DNA of 64,000 nt from Cordylochernes scorpioides (GCA_030710605.1 CP092877.1:73593970-73657969), one strand, 5' to 3'. Shown: positions 1 to 11,403, counted from the stretch's first letter. The notes: generated from the sequence alone by a model not told the origin. Program-made: numbers and translations.

Positions 1-277
1 TTAGGTCCTCAGCAACTTCTCTAACGGTGATTCGACGATTGGCCAATATCATTTTCTCCACTTCATTAATTTTTTCGTCTGTTGTTGAAGTGCTCGGGCG
101 TCCGGCACGCTCTTCGTCGTTCACATCTTCTCGGCCTTTTGATAACATTTTGTACCACCGATAAACGTTGCTTCGGTCCAAGGTAGCTTCTCCGTATGCC
201 ACAGTCAACATTCGGAATGCATCCGCGCACTTAATTTCGTTTTTCACACCAAATTTGATACAGGTTCTTTGATTCAT
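1..277 (-). CDS. mariner transposase, N-terminal 92 codons (partial)
   Basis: Reading from ATG at 277-275 the frame is open for 92 codons to the window edge. It shows the mariner N-terminal helix-turn-helix region: a KFGVKNEIKCADAF start, then VAYGEATLDRSNVYRWYKML, the GREDVNDEERAGRPSTS linker and the second helical block ending RRITVREVAED. These are standard mariner blocks that bind the TIR. The catalytic DDD domain would lie beyond the edge. No stop or frameshift is visible, so this is either a young copy or a well-preserved one. Confidence 0.85.
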   Translation of the reverse strand, partial: MNQRTCIKFGVKNEIKCADAFRMLTVAYGEATLDRSNVYRWYKMLSKGREDVNDEERAGRPSTSTTDEKINEVEKMILANRRITVREVAEDL

Positions 278-485
278 TTTTTTTTTAATAGGTAAAAATC
301 GAAGACGATCCAAAACACCTGCAAGCAAAGCAGCTGTCAACAATTAAGTCAAAATTCAAAATGGCCGAGCTTGTCGGCATAAGTGAGAGACATGAGTACC
401 AATATAAAGCCACAAAAAGATCGAAATTCGAATATACGTAACCCGCGAAAATTCAAAAGTCGCGATACTTTTTGAACACACCTCG
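1..485 (-). mobile_element. mariner element, 5' (right) part, cut by window edge
   Basis: The right end reads as a mariner terminal inverted repeat on the minus strand, beginning CGAGGTGTGTTCAAAAAGTA, followed by a TA at 486-487 that would be the target duplication. A transposase reading frame starts at 277 and runs leftward out of the window, so the other terminus is not visible. The stretch 278-485 is the untranslated leader between TIR and start codon. Assignment is to mariner by TIR sequence and protein; activity cannot be judged from half an element. Confidence 0.85.
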
Positions 486-487
486 TA

Positions 488-791
488 TATATAAATTATA
501 TACAGTCTTCATTGGTGACGTCCACCGCGGGAAAGACTTCGCCACCGATGGACTGCGAGTGTTCTTTCCTACAGAGTGGGCAGGTCGATGTGATGGCTGG
601 TGTTACCCAACTCAAGACCAAGATGGTACTTGTAGATGGTTGCCTTCGCCATACTTGTTATATATAGAGAGAGATTGAGATTGAAACTGATTTATTATAA
701 CGTCCATATAAGATTATATAAGGTTAAATACAGAGAGAGAAATATATTTGCGAATTTACAAATTAGACGACCTTTTATTAACATGCATGAA
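488..791. other. unassigned stretch between mariner and foldback
   Basis: About 300 bp. 500-660 is richer in GC than its surroundings and could be a decayed repeat, but I recognise no family in either strand. No gene call is supported. Confidence 0.4.
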
Positions 792-1127
792 TTTGTAAAA
801 CGACATTTTAAAATTATCCCGCATGTGTTTCTTTTCAACGAAAAATCCAAATTCATTTCCAAGGAGAAATAACGATTATTTCTAACCTTAGGGATGAGGT
901 ATGAATGGATGAATTGTGAAGAGTAATGATAAACGGAAAAATAAAAGTGTCCAGGGATGGGAACTTTTATCTCTTCACAATTCATCCTTTCATACCTCAT
1001 CTCTAAAGTTAGAAATAATCATTATTTCTCCTTGGAAATGAATTTGGATGTTTAGTTGAAAAGAAACACATGCGGTATAATTTTAAAATGTCGTTTTACA
1101 ATCACAAGTCGCATTATATTATATTGT
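792..1127. mobile_element. Foldback element R, copy 1
   Basis: Two arms of about 120 bp are inverted copies of each other (about 792-900 and 960-1127). Both contain the family landmarks AACGACATTTTAAAATTAT, a TTTCTTTTCAACGAAAAATC block and a CCTTAGGGATGAGGTATGAA block. The short centre holds GTGTCCAGGGAT, which is the 3' end of the tRNA-like core seen complete in the copy at 36980-37390. Copies also occur at 2795-2975 (one arm), 8404-8758 and 56979-57262. Confidence 0.75.
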
Positions 1128-1439
1128 ATGTATGAGTTTGTGGATCAGAGAAGAATAAAATATGAACATCTCTTTTCCATCTATCAAAGAACCTTCGTGA
1201 CTTACACATTAAAAAGCCTTCTTCCTCAAAATTACAATATACATCTGTGTCCTTGACTTACGCTGCTTCGACTTATTCCAAAATGACGTGATTCCTGATT
1301 TTTATAGTTCTTGCTTCCGTTCTCTATTGGTGTTTCTTTTGGACGCTTCTTTCTTAAACGCCTCGTGCACGGTTACGACTCTTCACGATGTCTGAATTTT
1401 CCAAAACTGATGTTCTAGCTCATTCTTTATCATCATCAT

Positions 1440-1745
1440 TACAATCATTATATTCGTGATCGAACGTTGTGGCCCACTGTACATATTACATCCCAAACAC
1501 GACGCCAGCTATCTCTGTCTTGAACTCGATGTACCATCTTGGTGACTGTTAAACCAGTGAGTTACTTTAATTGGTTCACGAAGCGTATCGGCGAGCGTCC
1601 AGGTATGCATCGCCCAGATGTATTTCATTCTCCAACAATACATCTCGAAAGCATCGATTTTTTCTTCTCTAGCGATGATGTTATAATCAAAAACTCTGAA
1701 GCATAAGTAACCACTGAGAAAACAAGTGCCCGGACTCTAGTCTCT
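1440..1745 (-). pseudogene. RTE-like reverse transcriptase C-terminal relic
   Basis: On the minus strand, conceptual translation gives VRALVFSVVTYASEF, then (after a one-base frameshift) KKIDAFEMYCWRM and a further degenerate stretch. This matches the 'YGSEtW...KKIDAFEMWCWRRML' block found just after the RT catalytic core in RTE/BovB-type non-LTR retrotransposons. The catalytic motif itself is not present. It is a fragment with at least one frameshift; its ends are approximate. Confidence 0.65.
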
Positions 1746-2104
1746 CCTTGATTCTCTTCGTGATAAGTAAAATTGAAGGAAGATAGGAAGACCTCCAATA
1801 AGCTGACTAGAAGGAATCAGGAAAGCTACCAGAAGATCACTAGATGAACTACGAATGATGGGTCACTAACAGATCAAATTGAAGAATATTTGTCACCATA
1901 TAGTTACTATATGTCGAACTCGACTTGATGAACACTAACAACAACAAAATAACTCATACCATGATGATCATATCTGTATTAATTTTTTCACTGAATATAT
2001 ATAATTGTATTCTTAGTACCTATTTCTGCTCCGCGCTTATGGAATTGAAGACTTGGGGAAATGGCGTCGACCTTTCATATTAAATCTTACTTTTCCTTAT
2101 TACT
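1746..2104. other. unassigned AT-rich stretch
   Basis: No open frame or repeat family recognised. A short part may be further decayed retrotransposon sequence continuing from 1440-1745. Confidence 0.4.
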
Positions 2105-2225
2105 AATAATTGTATATAGTTGCGGAACTACTGGTTTCCTGTGCTGCTCTTTTCCTGATATTGCACCTTGTACGGAGAATCTGTATAAGACTAATGTCTT
2201 AATAAAGGCTTTGTGTGTGTGTGTA
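2105..2225 (+). repeat. Family G repeat, diverged single copy
   Basis: It shares the ending 'gaatctgtataagac..ttaataaagctttgtgtgtgtg' with the 125-bp units at 13351-13968, including an AATAAA just before a GT tract. That layout looks like a transcript 3' end. Confidence 0.5.
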
Positions 2226-2238
2226 TAATTGTATTATG

Positions 2239-2372
2239 ATGCACTAGCGCGCCATCTGTTATCAAAATACGAAACTATTTTAGACGCGTATGATTCTTTG
2301 CAGTAAGGGAAGTAGAAATTGTTTTATTTTAAAAAGAATCATACGCGTCTAAAATAGTTTTGTATTTTGATA
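2239..2372. mobile_element. MITE family M, short palindromic copy
   Basis: Arms TAGACGCGTATGATTCTTT and its complement face each other around 'gcagtaagggaagtagaaattg'. The outer flank GCGCGCCATCTGTTAT is also found beside the copies near 11521 and 54955, so it belongs to the element. This copy has lost the usual centre. Confidence 0.65.
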
Positions 2373-2478
2373 TATAATTGTAATTATTTTCTACTACTAT
2401 TGGGGGGAAATAAATTGAACATTCTTGCAAATGTATTAATAAAAATATATTACATAATTCACCCATAATTACTTTTTA

Positions 2479-2785
2479 GGGGGTTGGTGGAAGGAAGATC
2501 TAAACCGTTGGTTTTCGACCACTACGACCCAAGTTCGATTCCCGCATTGGGCACTTTTTTTCCGATTAAAAAAAAATGCTCCAATGGTCCCCGATTCTTG
2601 CAAAAATCCAACCCCACCAGCGACTGCAAGTAACCAAACGGGGCTCTGGCACATTTGTAAGTGCATAGTCGAACTGCTTTTCACATGCGTAGACATGTGG
2701 TGCACTTACAGTAAAAGCAGTCGTCAACCTCTACCCATAATGATTATAATGGCCTACTACCTCGTGTACTAGGGATAAGAAAAAA
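2479..2785 (+). mobile_element. tRNA-derived SINE S, copy 1
   Basis: The head (about 2479-2560) has RNA polymerase III-like boxes: an A-box-like TTGGTGGAAGG and a B box GTTCGATTCCC. The body follows (gcatagtcgaactgcttttcacatgcgtagacatgtggtg...), then a tail ending CTAGGGATAAG and an A-rich run. Reverse-strand copies lie at 8855-9153, 10603-10823, 38304-38618, 52627-52697 and 62129-62447. The body is the apparent source of the 63-bp satellite at 14.4-20.7 kb. Confidence 0.85.
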
Positions 2786-2794
2786 TAATAATAA

Positions 2795-2975
2795 TACTTT
2801 TTCCGTTTATCATTACTCTTCACAATTCACCCTTTCATACCTCATCCTAAAGGTTAGAAATAATCGTTATTTCTCCTTGAAATAAATTTTGATTTTTCGT
2901 TGAAAAGAAACACATGCGGGATGGTTTTGAAATGTCGTTTTACAATCACAGGCCGCATTATATTATATTGTATTA
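2795..2975. mobile_element. Foldback element R, single arm (copy 2)
   Basis: Only the right arm is present, directly after the SINE tail: TTTCCGTTTATCATTACTCT through ...ATGTCGTTTTACAATCACA. No matching left arm is nearby. Confidence 0.7.
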
Positions 2976-3780
2976 TAAATAATAATAATAATTACTTTTT
3001 TTTAATAAAAGAGAACACAATAAATTTTATAAATAATAGGACGAAATTAACTATATTAGTTTAATTATAATTCCTTATTTATTCATAAAAGAAATTGGGT
3101 TCACATCATTAACACTTTCATTAGTTGATTTTATCTACTTCAGAAGAATAATCTTCTATCCAACCTGAACATTTTTCTCTGAGCTCTCATTTTTAATTTT
3201 TTTCTCTTTTCTTTCATCTTGCTACCCTGTAATTCCCATTAGAAAGAATCCAATTAGCTTTGGTCAAATGTCAAAATTTAATTACACCATTTTCATTGAT
3301 TGCTTCACTTTAGCTTAATGATAAAACGTTTGAATTCTATATTTCCGTTTCTAGAAAATTCCTGGAATAAATCTAACGATAAAATTATGCGAAGAATTTT
3401 CGATTTTTGTGCTTTTTCTAAAATGCATTTCAGATCTAAACATTCTGATTTATAAATAATACAATTTGGATCGTTAATAATTAGTTAATTGAGATATTTA
3501 AATTAGCGTTTTATATAGAGATTTTATATTTTATTTCGTTTTATTTCTCTTATATATATATTTTTTTAGAATGGATCGTATAAATATCACCCAAACAAAA
3601 ATTTTGTTCAATGCTTTGGTCAAAATATTTTAAATATTCAAAGAGGAGTTATTGATTTGAGTTTCTTGCGTCTGTGTGTTTCCATATATCATCATCGAAT
3701 CTATCATTATCACTAATATAGTCATCGGCAATGCACAATTTCGAGCTTATACTAAAATAAAATACCTAACTTTTTATATA
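2976..3780. other. AT-rich intergenic DNA
   Basis: I see no coding frame, RNA gene or repeat structure beyond short A/T runs. Confidence 0.5.
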
Positions 3781-4035
3781 CACCCATACCTCGCTTTGCG
3801 TCGGGGTTACGTACCAAAAAAACACGACGCAAATTGAAACGACGCAAAGTGAAAATATGTGAAGGCGCAATCAAAAATAAAGGTGTTGCCATATTTTAGG
3901 AAAAAATAAATAAAAAAAATTAAAGACTTGAATCCAAAACAACGCAACTTCGAAAATCTAACGACGCTCAGTGAAAATCAGTAAAAATTAAGCAGCGACG
4001 CAACTTCGAAAAAAACGCAAAGCGAGGTATTGGTG
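3781..4035. mobile_element. pogo/Tigger-type MITE P, copy 1
   Basis: A 255-bp element begins CACCCATACCTCGCTTTGCG and ends with its imperfect complement (GCGAGGTATTGGTG). It is flanked by TA at 3779-3780 and 4036-4037. The inside is built from repeated 'cgacgcaa' words. A second copy lies at about 11541-11816. It has no coding capacity; assignment to the TA-targeting pogo/Tigger group is by TIR style and target site. Confidence 0.8.
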
Positions 4036-4494
4036 TATTTAATTTTATAAATATATAAATAAATGTAAATTTTGCACATGGTTTCATATTAGATTGATTA
4101 TTTGTTTTAGATTCAAACTAGGACACGACAAACTTTTTTCGATACTCTTTAATGGCACCATTTCTGTAATTATGTATATTGAAAATAATTTTGATCTAGC
4201 AACGCAGACAAAAACAAATAAACAAAAGAAATATAAATTGCCCCTTACAAAACACGCAACGTACATAGAATTTTTTCATTTAATCTTTATATTTCCATTT
4301 AATATATATCTAAACATGGTTTATCTTTAATTATTTTTCTTATTATTTAATACACAAGAATAAAATAGCTTCAGCATTTTATAAAATATATTCTACAGTG
4401 TTACTTGACTCTGAATATTAATTTAATCACTTACTAAATAATCGCTAATTTTTTTTAATAAAAAATATTATTAATAATCATTTAAAAAATGATA

Positions 4495-6654
4495 CAGTCT
4501 ACTCTCGTTATAACGCCACTCGATATAACGCCACCCTCGCCTTACGCCGCTTTTTCGTATTGTCCCAATCGACATCAATGTATTTTTCTCGATATAACGC
4601 CACTCCCTCGCTGTTCGCCTTCCGCCGCTGATTTTTCGTATCCCAAGTAGCAAAAATCACTCGTTATAGCGCCGCTCACAACGTCCCTTCCCCCCCCCGC
4701 TCCCCCTTTCTTGTCTGCATTTTTTTACGCCAACGGCGCCGGGCTTTGTTTGCTATTGACACAACAGATAACTATTTGGGTGAACAGCCAGCAGACCCTT
4801 TTCTTGCTTGTTCCTGGGACATACACAGTCGCTTCATCCTTTGCTAACGTCAACACAACAACTTTATTGTCGTATCATGAGTTCCCAAAAGCGTAAACGT
4901 GAGTCGATCACCATTGAAAAGAAGAAGGAGATATGCCAGTTGGCAAGAAATAACCCTACGATGTCGAAGAATGAGATTGGAAAACGTTTCTCAGTTTCTC
5001 ACTTCCACGAACAACTGTACACTGTCCGTGATATTCTCACTCAGGCTGAGAAGTGGGAAAATTATAGTGTTGGTTCTTCAAAGAGACAAAGAGTCGGAAA
5101 ATTTAGTGACTTGGAAGACGCTCTCTTCAACTGGTTTACCCAAAAGCGTGCCAATAATATTATTATTACTGATGATATCTTAAGAGAAAAGGCAAAAAAC
5201 TTGGCGAGCATTTGGACGTACCAGAAAATTTCGCGTACAGCAGTGGGTGGCTGCAGCGATTTAAAGGGAGATTCCATATTTCGCAACGACGGCTCTGTGG
5301 GGAAGGCGCATCGATTTCTCCAGCTATCATTGATGAACATCTTACAAATTTGAACAGTATTCTGGCGAACTCCGGATATGATCCAGCTAACATATACAAT
5401 GCAGACGAAACAGGATTATTTTTTCAGCTCATTCCTGACCGAACACTTGCTCACAAAGATGAAAATTGCCGTGGTGTCAAAAGGATGAAGCAACGAATCA
5501 CTGTTCTACTGTGCTGCAACTCTACTGGAACAGACAAGCGGCGATTGCTGATTATTGGAAAATCGGCAAAGCCTTGATGCTTCAGAAACTTTAGTCCACA
5601 CTTCTACTGCACTTACACATCTAACAGCAAAGCATGGATGACCTCTAGCATCTTTCAAGAATGGCTACTGCAGTTCAACAAGCAGCTTGTCTCTGAAGGA
5701 CGTCGTATCCTACTGTTGTTAGATAACGCTATGTCTCACTGCGTCCCTAATGATGGTCTCAGCAACATAAAGATACACTTCCTTCCACCAAATATGACTG
5801 CCAGTCTGCAACCACTGGATAGTGGCATCATCAAAAGTTTCAAGGCTCAATATCGCAAGTTTCAACTCCAGAAAATGGTGGAATTGATGGATGCCCATCT
5901 ACCCACAGAATTACATCTGGATTACGCTGTGCGCTATTGTAAAATGGCTTGGGATTCTGTGAGCCCTGATTCCATCAGCAACTGCTGGAATCACACAGGC
6001 ATTATTCGCTTCACTTCTACTGCTGCAGTTGAGCCTCTTAATTATGGAAATCTGCTCGATCGCATTCGCGACATCTTCGCTATTACACCAGAGAATTTGA
6101 TGACTGAAAGGGAGTTTCAACTGGTTGATGATTCCCAGGAGGCGGAAATGAAGCTAACAGATGACAATTTTCTGGTGTCCACTGTTACAGCGAAAGAAGA
6201 ACTTGGCGAGGATGATGATGCAACAGTGACCCAGCGCCTACCATCGTTAAGGGAAGCCAGAACAGCTGCTGAGACAGTTTTGTTGTTTCTTGAGCACTCC
6301 AAGAGAGCAACATCTGACGACGTCAATCTATCTGCGGATTTGTTACGCCGTGTCTATGCCATAAGTGAGGGAGAGAAAACACAAGTTGTGATCACAGTCT
6401 TCTTCAAGAAAATGTAATTACTTTTTAATGAATAAAAATAAATAAATTATTCCAATTTGTCATATTAATTAATTAATGCCGGCATTCTATATATATATAT
6501 TGACTTAGGGTATAAGTTGTTTTTAGTAATTGTTATAAATAATTTATTGTATCTTTAAATTTCACGATTTAAACGTGTTCGATACAACGCCACCCTCGCC
6601 TTACGCCGCTTTTTTGCAAAATCCGGATGGTGGCGTTATAACGAGAGTAGACTG
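4495..6654 (+). mobile_element. Tigger-like (pogo superfamily) DNA transposon
   Basis: Terminal inverted repeats begin CAGTCTACTCTCGTTATAAC on both strands (24 bp identical) and are flanked by TA duplications at 4493-4494 and 6655-6656. Inside the left end, the unit CGATATAACGCCACCCTCGC occurs at 4521 and in a variant at about 4590. Nearly the same unit is found in direct, not inverted, orientation near the right end (6580-6616). The element spans 2,160 bp, close to full length for Tigger elements, and encodes one transposase. Confidence 0.95.
4877..6417 (+). pseudogene. Tigger transposase with one frameshift and one stop
   Basis: The start chosen is ATG 4877 (MSSQKRKRESITIEKKKEIC), the usual basic start of CENP-B/Tigger proteins, rather than the upstream in-frame ATG at 4808. 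An N-terminal CENP-B-like DNA-binding domain precedes the catalytic domain. The catalytic blocks are NADETGLFF (about 5398), LLLDNAMSH (about 5717) and LPPNMTASLQPLDSGIIKSF (about 5785). A frameshift lies near 5190-5212, and an in-frame TGA at 5575-5577 falls in what reads as a conserved arginine position (CGA to TGA). The tail ends at TAA 6415-6417 after an acidic region. It is inactive as it stands but recently lost. Confidence 0.9.
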
Positions 6655-6656
6655 TA

Positions 6657-7351
6657 TATACAAACATATATAGGGAAAAAATATATTAAATAATTAATCT
6701 TTTTTTAAATAGATATTATTTTTGCGAATATTTTTACGTTAAAGTTATTTTAAAATACGCTTATGAAAATGTTTAAATTGTCTCATTTAAAATTTTAAAT
6801 ATATATTTCTCTCCCTCACAAATAAACATAGGGTTTATAAGAATAAAAATGCATCGTATAAACTTAGTTTTAACATAAATAGATCTTTTTAATATAAGGT
6901 TTTCACGCTTCACACCAACGCTGTAATAGCAGACGTATATCTTTACAAAATGGCGCTTTGGCAAAAGTCTTCAGACGACATAGTGGCAATAATTAAACTT
7001 CCACCGGATAAATATGGCCTTTCAACATCCACCATGATTGAGGATAGCTAATTAGCGAATTCTAAAATATTTCACCTGCTAAAAGCTTACTTTTTTAAAA
7101 TAAAACTTTTTCAGTTCTTAATTTACTTTAATTACTTTAAGAAGTTGGATTAATCTTTGCTGATTACCTTGAAAGCTCCTCCTATTTTTCAAAACTTTAC
7201 CTGTATATGGAAAAACTTATTTAATCTGGGTATTAACTGATGAACATTAGGAACATTTCCCCATTTATATATCGACCTATATAAAATTTTGTAGATTCAA
7301 ATTACGTTTAATTAGGTTGTGATGGTATTTACATATTACCACTCGTGCCGC

Positions 7352-7387
<36 letters not shown>

Positions 7388-7493
7388 AAAAAATAATAAA
7401 TTGAAAAAAATGCTAATATGAAAGTCAGGATATGCCTTTTTTTCACCATTAAGCTATATATAGCATGAAGTTCAGGTATATATACGTATATAT
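6657..7493. other. AT-rich intergenic DNA with microsatellite
   Basis: No gene seen. 7350-7387 is an (AT)n(GT)n microsatellite. The rest is unremarkable AT-rich sequence. Confidence 0.5.
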
Positions 7494-7984
7494 TGTCGCG
7501 TATATGAGCCTGAAAAACACCTATAACCTCCGCCAATAGATGGCGCTTTCGCCTATTTCCCGTCTGGAACTGGTGTGGGAATCGCCGACTGCTGTGGTCC
7601 TGTTTTCTGGGGCAAATAGTTGTAAATAGATGTTTATATTGGCTCTGGAGTGTAAATAAATTTAAATACCCGTTAATTGTTATTCGAGTTATATTTAATA
7701 TGGTTTAAAGATGGCAATAAAAGGAAGTGTGTTAGAAGTATTGGTGCCGGTTTCTGTTATGGCTCTCTCTCCAATACCACAGTCGCTACTCTTCTGGTAA
7801 GTCTCTCGTGTCCCTCCACCAGTGGTAAGGCCGAGAGATACTGCCAGAAGAAAGAAGATCCACCTGAGTAGTGGTTCTCGGAGGTCTTTGGGTGGTCTGC
7901 AGGGAAGAGCTGCAGAGGGGGAGCCCAGGGTAGGTGATCCACGAAGGAGGAAGCGGTGTAGTCGCAAAGGACCGGAGGGGTCGT
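7494..7984 (+). repeat. possible LTR and leader of an LTR retroelement
   Basis: A GC-richer block begins TGTCGCGTATATGAGCC. It contains AATAAA signals near 7655 and 7717 and a TTGGTGCCGG at about 7740 that resembles an LTR element primer-binding site, then about 220 bp of leader-like sequence. No gag or pol frame follows. The layout suggests an LTR remnant, but I see no second LTR, so this is weak. Confidence 0.3.
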
Positions 7985-8330
7985 AATATGCAAATTAGCT
8001 TGTAATCGTGTTAATTTGCATATTGCGCGGTATTGAAACTATAAGATCCTACGGGCTCTATATAGTATCAAATTTTCATACACATAGGTGAGATGTGTGT
8101 GTTGTGGAAATGTATATGGAATATGTAAATTAGCGCACAATCGGATTAATTGCATATTATGACTTTGAAACTATGCAAATTACTTCGACTATACAATCTC
8201 AATGTATTATCAAATTTATTCCAATTGGTCAAATATATTGTGGACATATATATTCGGAATAAATGGAATATGCAAATTATCAGGTAATTGGGTTAATTAA
8301 CATATTACGGAGTTGAACCTCTATTAGTAA
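7985..8330. repeat. Degenerate ~140-bp repeat with ATGCAAAT hairpins
   Basis: The word ATATGCAAATTA recurs at about 7988, 8135 (degenerate) and 8268. Each is followed 15-20 bp later by its inverse (TTAATTTGCATAT and variants). The spacing of about 130-147 bp indicates 2-3 old tandem units. Confidence 0.55.
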
Positions 8331-8403
8331 CTTTGATTCGATAAATGAGTTAATGATTGTTGAAACCTATGCGGAACAAAGACATTTAATCTTTAGTAAA
8401 ATA

Positions 8404-8758
8404 CAATATAATGCGGCTTGTGATTGTAAAACGACATTTGAAAACTATCCCGCATGTGTTTTTTTTTTTTTTTCAACGAAAAATCAAAATTTATTTCAAG
8501 GAGAAACAACGATTATTTCTAACCTTTGGGATGAGGTATGAAAGGATGAATAGTGAAGAGTAATGATAAACGGAAAAATAAAGTGATAAGAATCCCTGGA
8601 CACTTTTATTTTTCCGTTTATCATTACTCTTCACAATTCACCTTTTCATACCTCATCCTTAAGGTTAGAAATAATCGTTGTTTCTCCTTGAAATAAATTT
8701 TGATTTTTCGTTGAAAAAAAAACCACATGCGGGATAGTTTTCAAATGTCGTTTTACAT
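8404..8758. mobile_element. Foldback element R, copy 3
   Basis: Two arms of about 160 bp (8404-8575 and 8600-8758) are inverted copies carrying the same landmarks as 792-1127. The centre holds ATCCCTGGACAC, the 3' end of the tRNA-like core on the minus strand. Confidence 0.75.
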
Positions 8759-8764
8759 TTCATC

Positions 8765-9250
8765 TTTATTTTTATTATCAAGTAAAAAAATAAGAAAGAC
8801 AAACTTCAGGTTTACACAGAAATTTATTTAATGCAATAACAAATCGACATTTCTTTTTTTTTGTTTGCTTATCCCTAGTACACGTGGTACAGGCCATGAT
8901 AATCATGGTGGGTAGTTAGCGACTGCTTTTTACTGTAAGCGCACCACATGTCTACACATGTGAAAAGCAGTTCGACTTTGCACTTACAAATGCCAGAGCC
9001 CCGTTTGGTTACTTGCACTCGCTGGTGGGGTTGGACTTTTGCAAGAATCGGGGGCCATTGGAGCATTTTTTTTTAACAGAAAAAAGTGTCCAATGCGGGA
9101 ATCGAACCCGGGTCCTAGAGGTCGAAAGCCAAACGGTTTAAACCAGCCTTCCACCGACATTTCTAAAATACCAGAGAAGCAATGAGGGAAATTTACAGAA
9201 TAACAAAATATAAATACAATTTCTAAATTGACTTTCTGTGAGGGAATTGT
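8765..9250 (-). repeat. Miniature LTR (TRIM) LTR, minus strand, split by SINE
   Basis: Both outer parts match the LTR of the element at 38197-39950 on the opposite strand: 'gaaagacaaacttcag...aatttattta' on the left and 'gaaatttacagaataacaaaa' on the right. SINE copy 2 lies in the middle and is flanked by the duplication CGACATTTCT. Confidence 0.65.
8855..9153 (-). mobile_element. tRNA-derived SINE S, copy 2
   Basis: Near full length. The B box reads GGAATCGAACCC on the plus strand (9098-9110) and the A/T-rich tail lies at 8851-8880. The flanking CGACATTTCT duplication supports retroposition into an LTR. Confidence 0.85.
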
Positions 9251-9469
9251 ATTTAAAATTAATATTACTAAAGAGGCTGAAAAATGTTTAACCGGTCTCA
9301 CCTTAATTCTGCCTGAATGAATATTGGCTAAATATTCTGGAAAACTATGCGGAAAAAGTTTGTTCTAGGTTCTAAAACCGTTATATGAAAATCATTAGTG
9401 TCATGGAATTACGTACAGATAGCGACCTTAACTATCCATCTCCTAATTCTATCAATGTTTATAAAATGA

Positions 9470-9783
9470 AAGGATTTAAAAGCACGAATGTTTCTTTTAT
9501 ACATAAAACAAACTTCTACTGTCCTTACTGCGATGAAAAAATATGTATTGGGAGGGCTTTGCTCATCAGTGGTGAACCCTCCCAACGGTTTCGCCAATTT
9601 AATCCACCATATATTTTTTTTTTCATCGCTGTAAGGACAGTAGAAGTTTGTATTATGTATAAAAGAAATGGTGGATTAAATTTGCGAAACCGCTGGGAGG
9701 GTTCACCACTGATGAACCAAGCCCTCCCAATATATTTTTTTCATCGCAGTAAGGACAGTAGAAGTTTGTATTATGAATAAAAG
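9470..9783. mobile_element. MITE family M, nested inverted copies, runs into gap
   Basis: The word CTACTGTCCTTACTGCGATG and its inverse frame a centre with GGGAGGGCTTTGCTCATCAG and 'ggtgaaccctcccaacggtttcgcc'. A second inverted half follows directly (9640-9780). The sequence then enters the run of N, so the far end is unknown. Confidence 0.7.
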
Positions 9784-10297
9784 NNNNNNNNNNNNNNNNN
9801 NNNNNNNNNNNNNNNNNNNNNNNNNNNNNNNNNNNNNNNNNNNNNNNNNNNNNNNNNNNNNNNNNNNNNNNNNNNNNNNNNNNNNNNNNNNNNNNNNNNN
9901 NNNNNNNNNNNNNNNNNNNNNNNNNNNNNNNNNNNNNNNNNNNNNNNNNNNNNNNNNNNNNNNNNNNNNNNNNNNNNNNNNNNNNNNNNNNNNNNNNNNN
10001 NNNNNNNNNNNNNNNNNNNNNNNNNNNNNNNNNNNNNNNNNNNNNNNNNNNNNNNNNNNNNNNNNNNNNNNNNNNNNNNNNNNNNNNNNNNNNNNNNNNN
10101 NNNNNNNNNNNNNNNNNNNNNNNNNNNNNNNNNNNNNNNNNNNNNNNNNNNNNNNNNNNNNNNNNNNNNNNNNNNNNNNNNNNNNNNNNNNNNNNNNNNN
10201 NNNNNNNNNNNNNNNNNNNNNNNNNNNNNNNNNNNNNNNNNNNNNNNNNNNNNNNNNNNNNNNNNNNNNNNNNNNNNNNNNNNNNNNNNNNNNNNNN
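9784..10297. other. Assembly gap (514 N)
   Basis: Unresolved bases. The gap begins inside a palindromic element, a structure that often breaks assemblies. Confidence 1.
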
Positions 10298-10602
10298 CGA
10301 TCACTCGTTGAATCACAAAGGGAGAGTTATTCTATAAAGGAATCCCACACATGGGCGTAGTTTACACAAACACACTGATTTTATTTAACAAAGCTATCCA
10401 AAAAAAATTTACATACTTTGGCACGCGGTAACATTAATTAATTTTACAAACAAAAGAACATTATGCAAAACAGCTAGAATTTGAACTATTATGTAACAAC
10501 AGGTAGAAATTAAATATCAATCTGAATAATATTCATACTGAGATTGACAAAAGTTCTTTTTAAATCAAAAACTACAATAGTCATCAGCATCAGATTCCTA
10601 AT

Positions 10603-10823
10603 TCTTTTTTTTTGCTTATCCCTTTTACACGTGGTAGAGGCCATGCTAATCATGGTGGATAGAAGTAGGCAACTGCTTTTACTGTAAGTACACCACATGT
10701 CTACACATATCAAAAGCAGTTCGACTTTGCACTTATAAATGTGCTAGAGCCCCGTTTTGGTTACTTGCACTCGCTGGTGGGGTTGGACTTTTTCAAGAAT
10801 CAGGGGCCATCGGAGCATTTTTT
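10603..10823 (-). mobile_element. tRNA-derived SINE S, copy 3, head missing
   Basis: Body and tail are present (tail TTTTGCTTATCCC at about 10610; body to GGAGCATTTTTTAG). The tRNA-like head with its B box is absent. Confidence 0.8.
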
Positions 10824-10829
10824 AGATTT

Positions 10830-11403
10830 TAGATTCCTAATTCTAAATCATAGAAGCGATCCACATAACAAAACATACGATAAATTCTCATTCAAATAAT
10901 AAAAGCCAAATAAACAAATATTAACACTTTTAAAACAAATTTAATTCCAATAACACTCAATTTATACCACAATAAAGATTGTATATACAGTATTACATTA
11001 AAATAACTTTGTAACAAACTGAAGCAGAAGATAGAATAAGTGAAAAAAATAATCCATTTAAATTTTAATATCATTTTGATCTTCTTATAAAAGTTTAAGC
11101 ATTTTTTGAAAAAATCGGTAAAATAAAAAAAAGGTTATTATTTATTTCAAATAGAAAAAAAAAACAACAAGAAAATTCCATTGAGGGTGATAAGAAATCG
11201 CTAAGCTCCTCTGTGAACGATGTAGAAATGACTGAGCTCCTTTGACAGAAAGGAACACTCCCGCTAATCCTACCATTAAGTAAATATCTGTGAAGGCAGA
11301 TTAAAAAAAAACCATTTAATATTATTTCAAAATTTTAAAATGATTTGTTTCAATTTACTTTTCGATTAAAGAAATGGTTATTTATATATATTTTAAATAA
11401 ATT
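10830..11403. other. AT-rich intergenic DNA
   Basis: No coding frame recognised. 11165-11300 is less AT-rich, but I cannot assign it. Confidence 0.5.

Noticed and set aside
9771..10360. Frames crossing the N run
   Set aside because: They consist of unknown bases; nothing can be inferred.
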